From Flavobacteriaceae bacterium (GTDB lineage Bacteria > Bacteroidota > Bacteroidia > Flavobacteriales > Flavobacteriaceae): 64,000 bases of DNA. A program made the translations under genes and the position numbers. Numbering within the stretch: position 1 is the first letter of the stretch; each line of letters begins with the position of its first letter. The notes under the pieces were generated by a model. That model made no database searches. It saw only the letters and a program-made list of their open reading frames with translations, and was not told where the DNA came from. The stretch spans positions 47,897 through 111,896 of the forward strand of contig JABDNT010000028.1 of assembly GCA_013043685.1 (NCBI GenBank), given 5' to 3'. Below are positions 35,852 through 44,889 of the stretch, in pieces.

Positions 35852-37597
35852 ATGAGAAAACTTATACCCCTATTAGTATTATCTGTACTTTGTGCCTGTA
35901 GTAAAAGTAAGGAAGAAACTTCGTTCGATTTTACAACAAAATTCGAGAAGTCCGGTGGCATGGAGACGGCGACCTATGACGAGGTCGTTGAATTTTACAC
36001 TCAACTGGCAGACGCACATACCTCTGTTGCGATATACGACATGGACCGAACCGATAGTGGAAAACGCCTGAATCTGGTAACTTTTAATCCGAACAGAAGC
36101 TTCGAATCTGAATTTTCCGGTAATGATGAAAAGCTAATAGTTCTAATAAACAATGGGATACATCCCGGGGAAAGTGATGGAATCGATGCTTCGATGATAC
36201 TCATGAGGGATCTGGCTGAAGGCAAGATCGCACCTCCCAAAAATACCATTGTCGCTGTAATTCCTGTACTTAACATTGGAGGTGCACTAAACAGAAACAG
36301 CACGAGCCGCACCAATCAAAACGGACCAGAAGAGTACGGCTTCAGGGGTAATGCAAGAAATTTCGATCTGAATCGTGATTTCATCAAGGCAGACACCAAA
36401 AACACCAGGGCCTTTATCGATCTTTTCCGAACGGTAAAACCGGATTTGTTCATTGATACCCATGTTAGTAATGGGGCAGATTATCAATATACCCTTACAC
36501 ATTTGTTCACACAGCACAATAAGTTGGGAGGAGCTCTTGGAGAATATATGCAGGAATCTTTAATGCCAAAATTAGAAGATTCCCTCGAAAACAAAGAGTG
36601 GGATATCACACCATATGTGAATGTTTTCAACAGAACACCAGAAAGTGGATTTACCCAGTTCATTGACGGGCCGCGTTATTCTACGGGATATAGCACCTTG
36701 TTCAATACGATTGGAATGATGGTTGAAACTCATATGCTAAAACCTTACAAAACTCGTGTGGATGGCACTTATACTATGCTTAATGAAATTATCACCATTG
36801 CTGATGCGGACGCTAAAAACATTATTGCAATGCGGGAAGAAGCCAATAGTCGATTCAAAACCGGAGATCAGTATCCGTTGAGCTGGAAAGTGGATAGCAC
36901 CAGATCCCGTATGTTAATGTTTAAAGGCTATGAGGCTGAATTAATACAAAGTGAAATAACGGGTGCCGGAAGATTAAAATACGACAGTTTAAAACCTTAT
37001 ACCAAAGAGATTGTTTATTACGATCAATTTAAACCGGTGACCTATACTACGATTCCAAGAAAGTATATCATTCCCAAGGGATACTGGAATGTCATGGAAC
37101 TGATTCGCCTGAACAAAATAGAATATACAAAGGCACCAAAAGATAGCACGATCACTGCCCAGGTTTACAGGATAACGTCTACCGAGACGAGTCGCAGGCC
37201 CTATGAAGGTCATTATCCGCATTACAATACGGAAGTTGAAATGACCACCGAGGAAGTTTCTTTGGAGGCCGGCGATTACATCGTGGACACAAATCAACCC
37301 GGTATGCGGTATTTATTGGAAACACTGGAACCAATGGCTCCGGATTCATTTTTCAACTGGAATTATTTCGATACAATTTTGGGTCAAAAAGAAGGGTTTT
37401 CCCCTTATGTATGGGAGGATGTCGCGTTGAATTTTCTCAATGAGAATCCGGAAATACGAAAAGAATTTGAGGATAAAAAGCTGCAGGAACCTCAGTTTGC
37501 GAGAAACTGGTATTCACAATTAGACTGGATTCATAAGAAATCCGATTTTTATGAAAAAGCGCACTTACGATACCCTATCATTAGGGTGAACGAGTAA
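35852..37597 (+). CDS. M14-family zinc carboxypeptidase-like lipoprotein
   Basis: Lipobox LCAC; NNGIHPGESDGIDAS; NARNFDLNRDFIKADTKNTRAF; DTHVSNGADYQY. Confidence 0.85.
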   Translation: MRKLIPLLVLSVLCACSKSKEETSFDFTTKFEKSGGMETATYDEVVEFYTQLADAHTSVAIYDMDRTDSGKRLNLVTFNPNRSFESEFSGNDEKLIVLINNGIHPGESDGIDASMILMRDLAEGKIAPPKNTIVAVIPVLNIGGALNRNSTSRTNQNGPEEYGFRGNARNFDLNRDFIKADTKNTRAFIDLFRTVKPDLFIDTHVSNGADYQYTLTHLFTQHNKLGGALGEYMQESLMPKLEDSLENKEWDITPYVNVFNRTPESGFTQFIDGPRYSTGYSTLFNTIGMMVETHMLKPYKTRVDGTYTMLNEIITIADADAKNIIAMREEANSRFKTGDQYPLSWKVDSTRSRMLMFKGYEAELIQSEITGAGRLKYDSLKPYTKEIVYYDQFKPVTYTTIPRKYIIPKGYWNVMELIRLNKIEYTKAPKDSTITAQVYRITSTETSRRPYEGHYPHYNTEVEMTTEEVSLEAGDYIVDTNQPGMRYLLETLEPMAPDSFFNWNYFDTILGQKEGFSPYVWEDVALNFLNENPEIRKEFEDKKLQEPQFARNWYSQLDWIHKKSDFYEKAHLRYPIIRVNE

Positions 37598-38188
37598 ATA
37601 TTCCTTTGGAAAGAGTAATTTTATATTTTCATAAGAATCCTGAAGGGCTTTTTGGGACTTTTCGAAATTTTTCCATTTCACTTTCAGAATACCTTCTTTC
37701 ACCTGGGGCTTGAATACTCCGTTATATTCGGAATACATCTCAAACCAATAGGTGATCTTTAGTTTGAATTTTCCATTTCTCTTAAATACATGATAGGTTG
37801 TGGTAAGATATTTCTTAACCTCCAGGCCTTTTATACCAGTTTCTTCTTCCACTTCCCTAACTGCTGCCTCCTGATGGCTTTCGTTCTTTTCGATCCTGCC
37901 TTTTGGAATATCCCACTTCTCATTTCGATAGATAAAAAGTATTTCCCTTTTATTATTGAAGACTAACCCACCTGCAGCCTCTACTACGGGTAATTTTTTA
38001 CGAAGGAATTTCTCAAGAGACTCCTCATTTTTATGATATAGATTCACATAAAGGAGTTCGCCTTCGTTAATCCTTTTTATTAACTTTTTAAATCTCGCAA
38101 ACTTTAATGGAATAGAGGTATACTGCTTTCCAATATTTTTCTCAGTAGAGAGAATTATTGGGATGTCTTTCACAAAAACTTTATACAT
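37565..38188 (-). CDS. NUDIX hydrolase
   Basis: GRIEKNESHQEAAVREVEEETGI NUDIX box. Confidence 0.92.
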   Translation of the reverse strand: MYKVFVKDIPIILSTEKNIGKQYTSIPLKFARFKKLIKRINEGELLYVNLYHKNEESLEKFLRKKLPVVEAAGGLVFNNKREILFIYRNEKWDIPKGRIEKNESHQEAAVREVEEETGIKGLEVKKYLTTTYHVFKRNGKFKLKITYWFEMYSEYNGVFKPQVKEGILKVKWKNFEKSQKALQDSYENIKLLFPKEYLLVHPNDRVS

Positions 38189-38191
38189 TTG
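38184..38191 (+). promoter_or_regulatory. Candidate Bacteroidetes -7 box (TAnnTTTG) for pyrE
   Basis: TACATTTG 5 nt before pyrE ATG; TTG at 38158-38160. Confidence 0.45.
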
Positions 38192-38195
38192 CAGT

Positions 38196-38864
38196 ATGAT
38201 TTTAAATAAGGGGACCGCTCAAAAAACAGCCGAATTACTTCTGCAAATTAATGCAATAAAATTACAACCACAAAACCCATTTCAATGGGCTTCGGGTTGG
38301 AAATCTCCGATTTACTGTGACAATCGAATTACACTGTCCTTTCCAGTGATCCGTAATTTTCTAAGGGAGCAAATTGCCTCTCAGATTGAAACTTTGTACG
38401 GTAAACCGGATGTTATCGCGGGTGTGGCGACCGGAGCGATAGGAATCGGCATGTTGGTAGCCGATTACCTCAATGTTCCTTTTTGTTATGTGCGTCCGGA
38501 AGCTAAAAAACATGGAAGGCAGAATAAAATTGAGGGGCTTATTGAAGCGCATCAGAATGTAGTGGTTGTAGAGGATCTAATTAGCACAGGAAAAAGTAGC
38601 CTGGCTGCCGTCGAGGCACTGCGAGAAGCAGATCTTAACGTAAAAGGCATGGTGGCTATTTTTACTTATGGATTTGAGATTGCTGAAAAGAATTTTGATA
38701 AAGCCGATGTTGCGCTCCATACGCTGAGCAATTACAACGAAATCGTGGAACAAGCTGAAAAATCGGGCTATATTACCTCCGAGGAAAGTGCGCTACTTTC
38801 CCATTGGCGTACTAATCCTGCCAACTGGGATCCGAAAATGGTCGTCAACACTGAAGATAAATAA
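38196..38864 (+). CDS. pyrE: Orotate phosphoribosyltransferase (start at MILNKGTAQK)
   Basis: QWASGWKSPIYCDNR; VVVVEDLISTGKSS. Confidence 0.95.
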   Translation: MILNKGTAQKTAELLLQINAIKLQPQNPFQWASGWKSPIYCDNRITLSFPVIRNFLREQIASQIETLYGKPDVIAGVATGAIGIGMLVADYLNVPFCYVRPEAKKHGRQNKIEGLIEAHQNVVVVEDLISTGKSSLAAVEALREADLNVKGMVAIFTYGFEIAEKNFDKADVALHTLSNYNEIVEQAEKSGYITSEESALLSHWRTNPANWDPKMVVNTEDK

Positions 38865-38897
38865 ATCGCCGATTTGGCATTCCTTATTCCAAATTAA

Positions 38898-39290
38898 ATG
38901 CAAATTGAAAGTAAAAAAGTACAAGTTCAGAAATCGGCTGAAGACCTCTGTTCATATTTAAGTGATGTGAAGAATTTTGAGCAGTTAATGCCTGAAAATA
39001 TCAGCAAATTTGAGGTAATAAGTGACAATACCTTTGTTTTCGCATTAAAAGGTATGCCTGAAATTGGCCTGAAAGTGAAAGAAGTTTCCTCCCCTAATAA
39101 GGTGGTTCTTGGAGCCATTAGCGATAAGATTCCCTTTCAGCTTACGGGGAATATTGAGGATAACGGTGTAAATTCTTCGGAGGCGGAATTAGTCTTTAAC
39201 GGGGAATTCAATCCAATGATGGCAATGATGATAAAGGGCCCCATTACTAAATTCCTGGAGACATTGGTCAACAATATGGAACAGCTTTAA
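38898..39290 (+). CDS. SRPBCC-like protein
   Basis: Small polyketide-cyclase/START-like fold; located after pyrE as in other flavobacteria (recalled). Confidence 0.65.
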   Translation: MQIESKKVQVQKSAEDLCSYLSDVKNFEQLMPENISKFEVISDNTFVFALKGMPEIGLKVKEVSSPNKVVLGAISDKIPFQLTGNIEDNGVNSSEAELVFNGEFNPMMAMMIKGPITKFLETLVNNMEQL

Positions 39291-40018
39291 TAGCGTAATA
39301 GTATTTCTTTCACTTTGAATTCCTGTACGCTTTCATCTTCCATTTCGATACGTAAGTTACCTGAATTACTTACCCCTCTTATAATCCCATTGAAAAGCGA
39401 TCTGTCGTTATGCTCGAAAACCGAAATTATATCTTTTCGAAACATTAAGTCATGATATTCCCGGTTCAGCGTTTCGAAATCTGTGTTCTCCACTCTGTCT
39501 AATTGCGCAGATATATCTGCAACAACCTGACTTAGCACGCGTTCAGGGTCATACATAATATCTGTTGCCATTAGCATAGATCCAGCGTTGTGAAGGTTAT
39601 GAAATACGGAATTATTCACATTGATACCTATTCCAATTATACTGCCGATAACAGAATTTCCCTGTAATTGGTTCTCTATGAGAATGCCGCAAAGTTTTTT
39701 ATTATATGACATAATGTCGTTAGGCCATTTTATCGTGATCTGAGGAATTTTTAGTCGATTCATGGATGCGGAAATACCCAGGGAAACTGCCAGGTTTATT
39801 TTAATATGCTCTTCGGAAGAAAGCATTGAAAATCGTTTGAACATACTAAATGTAAGGCTTTTACCTGCTTCAGAAACCCAGGATGAACCTCGCTGACCCC
39901 TTCCCTTGGTTTGCGATTCGGCCCATACTACAGTTTCATCCTCAAGGTACATTTTCATCCCTAAGTCTCTCAGATAAGAGTTTGTAGAAGCAATGGCACT
40001 AAGTTTGATTAATTTCAA
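39287..40018 (-). CDS. birA: Biotin--[acetyl-CoA-carboxylase] ligase
   Basis: STNSYLRDL; AESQTKGRGQRGSSWVSEAGKSLTFS; IKWPNDIM; CGILIENQ. Confidence 0.95.
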   Translation of the reverse strand: MKLIKLSAIASTNSYLRDLGMKMYLEDETVVWAESQTKGRGQRGSSWVSEAGKSLTFSMFKRFSMLSSEEHIKINLAVSLGISASMNRLKIPQITIKWPNDIMSYNKKLCGILIENQLQGNSVIGSIIGIGINVNNSVFHNLHNAGSMLMATDIMYDPERVLSQVVADISAQLDRVENTDFETLNREYHDLMFRKDIISVFEHNDRSLFNGIIRGVSNSGNLRIEMEDESVQEFKVKEILLRY

Positions 40019-40104
40019 TAGTATAAAGATTGTGTTACTTTACGTTTTTTATAACGTTTCAAGAAACAAAAAAGTAATAACTTTGCGCAAATAAATAACT
40101 ATTA

Positions 40105-40476
40105 ATGATAGATAGATTAACCGGAACAGATGAGCTTGTTACTCAAATAATATCAGGAATCGAAGAAGTGAAGGGCCAGAATATTGAAATTCTGGATCTC
40201 AGGGAGATAGAAAATACAGTATGCGACTATTTTATAATCTGTGACGGGACTTCAAATACACAGGTCAACGCGATCGTAAATTCCATTCAGAAATTAGTTA
40301 GCAAGTCAATCAAAGAAAAACCCTGGCATGTGGAAGGAAGTGAAAATGCAGAATGGATACTACTGGATTATGTTCATGTAGTTGTTCATGTTTTTCAAAA
40401 GCATATTCGCGAGTTTTACGACATAGAAGGATTATGGGGAGATGCCAAATCTGTTAAAATACAAACAACGTACTAA
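40105..40476 (+). CDS. rsfS: Ribosome silencing factor
   Basis: IEILDLREIENTVCDYFIICDGTSNTQVNAI; WILLDYVHVVVHVFQKHIREFYDIEGLWGDA. Confidence 0.95.
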   Translation: MIDRLTGTDELVTQIISGIEEVKGQNIEILDLREIENTVCDYFIICDGTSNTQVNAIVNSIQKLVSKSIKEKPWHVEGSENAEWILLDYVHVVVHVFQKHIREFYDIEGLWGDAKSVKIQTTY

Positions 40477-40488
40477 AGAGGGACCCTT

Positions 40489-42483
40489 ATGGCGAACGAG
40501 AATAAAAAACCAGAAATTAAGAAGCCAAGATTCAATGCGTATTGGATCTATGCGGCCATCATAATGATATTTTTGGGTATTCAATTTTTTGGAGGAAGTA
40601 GTTGGTCTCAACCTGAAAAGACTACTCAGGCCGAATTTGAGAATTTCCTAAGAGATGGTGATGTAGAAAAAATCGAGATAATCAATAAGAAAGTTGCTAA
40701 GGTTTATCTTACCCCTGATGCGAAGCAAAAGCCAGTGCATTCCGCAAATAAGACGAAAAGTTTTTTCCCATCTGCAGCGAATGAGCCTTACTACCAGTTT
40801 GAGTTTGGAGACTTACAGAATTTTGAAAACAATATCAACGAAATAAAGGTTCAGAATAGCATTGATACAAAAGTTGTCTGGAATACGGACAGCAATATGT
40901 GGGGAGAGTTGTTTCTTACCCTTTTACCCTTCATTGTGATAATTGGGATCTGGATCTTCATAATGCGCCGCATGTCGGCAGGAGCTGGTGGTGGAGCTGG
41001 TGGACAGATCTTTAATATCGGGAAGTCCAAAGCGAAATTGTTCGATGAGAAAACGGAAGTTAAGACTTCGTTCAAGGATGTGGCCGGATTGGAAGGTGCA
41101 AAGGAAGAAGTTCAGGAGATTGTGGATTTCCTTAAAAACCCGCAAAAATATACGGCCCTGGGTGGAAAAATCCCCAAAGGTGCATTATTGGTTGGCCCTC
41201 CGGGTACCGGTAAGACATTATTAGCAAAAGCGGTTGCCGGTGAGGCGAAAGTTCCTTTCTTCTCCCTGTCAGGTTCGGATTTTGTCGAAATGTTCGTGGG
41301 TGTAGGTGCTTCCAGAGTAAGAGATTTGTTTAAGCAAGCCAAGGAGAAATCTCCTTCTATTATATTCATTGATGAGATCGATGCTATTGGACGTGCCAGA
41401 GGAAAAGCTAACTTCTCCGGTTCCAACGACGAACGTGAAAATACATTGAACCAGTTGCTCACCGAAATGGATGGTTTTGGTACCAATACGAACGTGATTG
41501 TGATTGCCGCAACCAACCGTGCAGATGTCCTGGATAAAGCCTTAATGAGGGCCGGACGTTTCGATCGTCAGATCTATGTCGATCTGCCAGATGTTAGAGA
41601 ACGAAAAGAGATTTTCGAAGTTCATCTTCGACCTCTTAAGAAGGACAATACATTGGATACAGATTTTCTAGCTAAGCAAACACCTGGTTTCTCAGGCGCT
41701 GATATTGCCAATGTATGTAATGAAGCAGCCTTAATAGCTGCAAGAAAAGAGAAAACATCTGTAGGGCGTCAGGATTTTCTGGATGCCGTAGATCGAATTG
41801 TGGGTGGTCTTGAGAAGAAGAATAAAATTATTACACCGGATGAGAAAAAGGCAATCGCGGTTCATGAGGCTGGACATGCCACGGTAAGCTGGATGCTGGA
41901 ACACGCTGCACCTTTGGTAAAGGTCACCATCGTACCTCGAGGACAATCACTGGGTGCTGCCTGGTACCTGCCTGAAGAACGCCTCATTGTTCGGCCCGAA
42001 CAAATGTTGGATGAAATGTGTGCTACCATGGGTGGCCGTGCAGCTGAAAAGGTAATATTCGATAAAATTTCTACCGGTGCTTTAAGTGATCTGGAAAAAG
42101 TAACCAAACAGGCTCGTGCCATGGTGACCATTTACGGTCTTAATGAAGAATTAGGCAACTTAACATACTACGATTCCAGTGGACAAAATGAATATGGTTT
42201 CACAAAACCTTATAGCGAAAAGACAGCCGAGCTCATAGACAAGGAGATTTCAAATCTTATCGAGGCACAATATCAACGTGCCATAGAGCTCCTGAAACAA
42301 AACAAAGAAAAACTTTCTGAATTGGCTGAAGAACTTCTTGAAAAGGAAGTTATATTCAAGGAAAGCTTAGAACGAATCTTCGGGGAGAGGCCGTTCAAGA
42401 AGCCGGTTCCTATTGTGAAAAAGGAAGAAAAGACAGAGGACGAGGTAATCACACCGGAAGAACCGGTTGAGCCAAAATCGTAA
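40489..42483 (+). CDS. ftsH: ATP-dependent zinc metalloprotease FtsH
   Basis: GPPGTGKTLLAKAVAGEA; IDEIDAIGRARG; HEAGHA. Confidence 0.97.
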   Translation: MANENKKPEIKKPRFNAYWIYAAIIMIFLGIQFFGGSSWSQPEKTTQAEFENFLRDGDVEKIEIINKKVAKVYLTPDAKQKPVHSANKTKSFFPSAANEPYYQFEFGDLQNFENNINEIKVQNSIDTKVVWNTDSNMWGELFLTLLPFIVIIGIWIFIMRRMSAGAGGGAGGQIFNIGKSKAKLFDEKTEVKTSFKDVAGLEGAKEEVQEIVDFLKNPQKYTALGGKIPKGALLVGPPGTGKTLLAKAVAGEAKVPFFSLSGSDFVEMFVGVGASRVRDLFKQAKEKSPSIIFIDEIDAIGRARGKANFSGSNDERENTLNQLLTEMDGFGTNTNVIVIAATNRADVLDKALMRAGRFDRQIYVDLPDVRERKEIFEVHLRPLKKDNTLDTDFLAKQTPGFSGADIANVCNEAALIAARKEKTSVGRQDFLDAVDRIVGGLEKKNKIITPDEKKAIAVHEAGHATVSWMLEHAAPLVKVTIVPRGQSLGAAWYLPEERLIVRPEQMLDEMCATMGGRAAEKVIFDKISTGALSDLEKVTKQARAMVTIYGLNEELGNLTYYDSSGQNEYGFTKPYSEKTAELIDKEISNLIEAQYQRAIELLKQNKEKLSELAEELLEKEVIFKESLERIFGERPFKKPVPIVKKEEKTEDEVITPEEPVEPKS

Positions 42484-42570
42484 AACTTTAGATTTTCAGT
42501 AACATAACTTCAATATAGATTTTATATCTTTGAGATTAAGCGTATTTTAAGAACTCCTCAATACCCGAGA

Positions 42571-43173
42571 ATGAGTCTATTTAAAAGACTTTTAAATCCT
42601 AAAGGCAGATCAGAAGAAAAAGCAAAAAATTCTGAACACAGTAAGTATTTCCCAGAAGAGACCCTTCCTATCGATGAAAGATTTACGTATAACTTTAATC
42701 GCAATGGTGGTAAATTCCTCTACTGTGAGAATATGGAAGAAATTCTTGAGGCTTTTGACAATATCCTGCTTGAAAACGACTGGTATGAGCAGGATGTTTT
42801 TTGTTTAGACGAGATGTTATCCTCAAGATTCGATGGATTCAATTTAAATTTCGTGCATAAACCTTCTGCAAAATTCTTTCTATCTACCTGTGAATCACTT
42901 GTGTCTAACAACGGTTCTATCCTGCTTTGTTCAAAGCAAATTAAAGAGAAAAAATTACACGAATTACCGGCCAACTTCGTCATATTTGCAACTACCAGTC
43001 AATTGGTAGAGAACATCAGTGAAGGACTTCGGAAAATCAAATCGAAAAATAAGCGTCATATTCCTAGCAATATAACTACGATTCAGGACTTCGAAACGAA
43101 TAAAGAAAAGGACTTCATGAGTTATGGAAGTAGCTCAAAAAACCTATATTTGCTGTTACTGGAAGACCTGTAA
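42571..43173 (+). CDS. LUD-domain / LutC-YkgG-like protein
   Basis: VSNNGSILLCSKQI; FVIFATTSQLVENISEGL; flavobacterial ftsH-LUD-cdsA gene order. Confidence 0.6.
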   Translation: MSLFKRLLNPKGRSEEKAKNSEHSKYFPEETLPIDERFTYNFNRNGGKFLYCENMEEILEAFDNILLENDWYEQDVFCLDEMLSSRFDGFNLNFVHKPSAKFFLSTCESLVSNNGSILLCSKQIKEKKLHELPANFVIFATTSQLVENISEGLRKIKSKNKRHIPSNITTIQDFETNKEKDFMSYGSSSKNLYLLLLEDL

Positions 43174-43176
43174 TTT

Positions 43177-43980
43177 ATGAAGGAACTTATCGTGCGTTCT
43201 ATATCGGGTGTGCTTTACATTTCGATTGTCATTTTCTCATTGTTCACTTCGCGCGAATGGTTTATGGGACTCTTCTTTATCCTGGCAGGAATCACCCTCA
43301 ATGAGTATCTCCGGATCATAAATTTGAAAAGTTTGTTAGCCTATATTCTTTTGGCGGCTTTATTCTATTTCCTGAGTTACGAGATATTCGATTGGAACGC
43401 CTTATACCTTTTCCTTATTCTGTGTTGCTTTGTATGTTTCTATCTAATGAAAGAGTTATTTCGCGATAGTGATATAGCCATGTTTGGCCCGAAAAAATAC
43501 GTGACTACGGTATTTTATTTAATTGGTGGTTTTGTCTTTCTTACGCTCATCCCAATGCATAAAGGGTATTTCAATCCTGAAGCGGTAGTAGGAGTCTTCA
43601 TCCTTGTTTGGAGCAATGACAGTATTGCTTATTTAGTTGGCAAAAACTTCGGCAAGAAAAAGCTGATGGAGCGTGTATCTCCAAAGAAGACCATTGAGGG
43701 TTTTTTGGGTGGATTAGCGGGTTCGCTTATCGCAGGTTTTCTTATCTTTAAGTTTTTCGATTACTACCCGTTATGGATGTGGATTATCATGGCATTGATT
43801 GCGACAATTTTCGGAACTATAGGTGATCTTATCGAGTCTAAATTCAAGAGACAGGCGGGGGTTAAGGACAGTGGGGTTTTGATGCCCGGGCATGGCGGAT
43901 TATACGACAGACTGGACAGCATCATTTATGCAAGCCCTTTTCTTTATGCTTTTATAGAAATTTCGGAATATGTTTCATAG
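43177..43980 (+). CDS. cdsA: Phosphatidate cytidylyltransferase
   Basis: SNDSIAYLVGKNFGKKKLMERVSPKKTIEGFLGG; GDLIESKFKRQAGVKDSGVLMPGHGGLYDRLDS. Confidence 0.96.
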   Translation: MKELIVRSISGVLYISIVIFSLFTSREWFMGLFFILAGITLNEYLRIINLKSLLAYILLAALFYFLSYEIFDWNALYLFLILCCFVCFYLMKELFRDSDIAMFGPKKYVTTVFYLIGGFVFLTLIPMHKGYFNPEAVVGVFILVWSNDSIAYLVGKNFGKKKLMERVSPKKTIEGFLGGLAGSLIAGFLIFKFFDYYPLWMWIIMALIATIFGTIGDLIESKFKRQAGVKDSGVLMPGHGGLYDRLDSIIYASPFLYAFIEISEYVS

Positions 43981-44620
43981 GGAAGGAAATAAAATTATCC
44001 TAATAGCTTTAGTGCTATGCATTTCATTGAGTTTGTTAACCGAAATGAGTGTGGAAAATCAAATTTTGAAGTTCGGGATAATCGCAGTTTTAATTATTCT
44101 TCTAATACTAATTCTTCAGTTCTTCCGAAACCCTAAGAGAAATTTCAAGCCCGACTATTTCAAGGTAATGTCTCCTGTTGATGGAAAAGTCGTGGTTATT
44201 GAAGAAGTATTTGAAAAAGAGTATTATAATGAAAAACGGTTGCAGGTCTCTGTTTTCATGTCCCCGCTCAATGTACACGTAACGCGGTATCCGGTTGGTG
44301 GTAAAGTTGTGCTCAGTAAATATCATCCCGGGAAATACCTGGTAGCGTGGCATCCCAAATCCAGTGAGGAAAATGAACGAACAACCGTCGTTGTAAGATC
44401 TTCAGAGTTTGGAGATGTACTGCACAGGCAGATAGCCGGGGCAATGGCGCGACGTATCGTTAACTATGCGGAAACAGGCCAAACTGTAACGCAGAGTTCG
44501 GATAGCGGATTTATTAAGTTCGGTTCCCGCGTGGATGTCTTCCTGCCATTAGATGTAAAAGTGGCAGTAGAATTGAATCAGAAAGTAAAAGGTGGTCTCA
44601 CCGTATTGGCCTCAAAGTAA
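43970..44620 (+). CDS. psd: Phosphatidylserine decarboxylase family protein
   Basis: VMSPVDGKVVVIEEV; SVFMSPLNVHVTRYPVGG; FIKFGSRVDVFLP. Confidence 0.94.
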   Translation: MFHREGNKIILIALVLCISLSLLTEMSVENQILKFGIIAVLIILLILILQFFRNPKRNFKPDYFKVMSPVDGKVVVIEEVFEKEYYNEKRLQVSVFMSPLNVHVTRYPVGGKVVLSKYHPGKYLVAWHPKSSEENERTTVVVRSSEFGDVLHRQIAGAMARRIVNYAETGQTVTQSSDSGFIKFGSRVDVFLPLDVKVAVELNQKVKGGLTVLASK

Positions 44621-44622
44621 CA

Positions 44623-44889
44623 ATGGCAAAATCTGACCTGGATATTGAATTTCGAAAGGCGGTAGACAGTATAAATAAACATACCGAACCTTTTCCTGCC
44701 GACGTGCTTTTGCGGTTGTACGCTTATTATAAGGTAGCCACCAACGACGAAGATCGGCCTAGTGGTGGTAAGCCGCTAATTAATGCGTTTAAAACGAACG
44801 CACTTTTTCAGGCACAGAATTTGTCCGTGGAAGAGGCCAAACAATTGTATATAGAAACGGTTAAGAACTACTTTATCTACAGAAAATAA
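44623..44889 (+). CDS. Acyl-CoA-binding protein
   Basis: DVLLRLYAYYKVATNDEDRPSG...NAFKTNALFQAQNLSVEEAKQLYI. Confidence 0.85.
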   Translation: MAKSDLDIEFRKAVDSINKHTEPFPADVLLRLYAYYKVATNDEDRPSGGKPLINAFKTNALFQAQNLSVEEAKQLYIETVKNYFIYRK

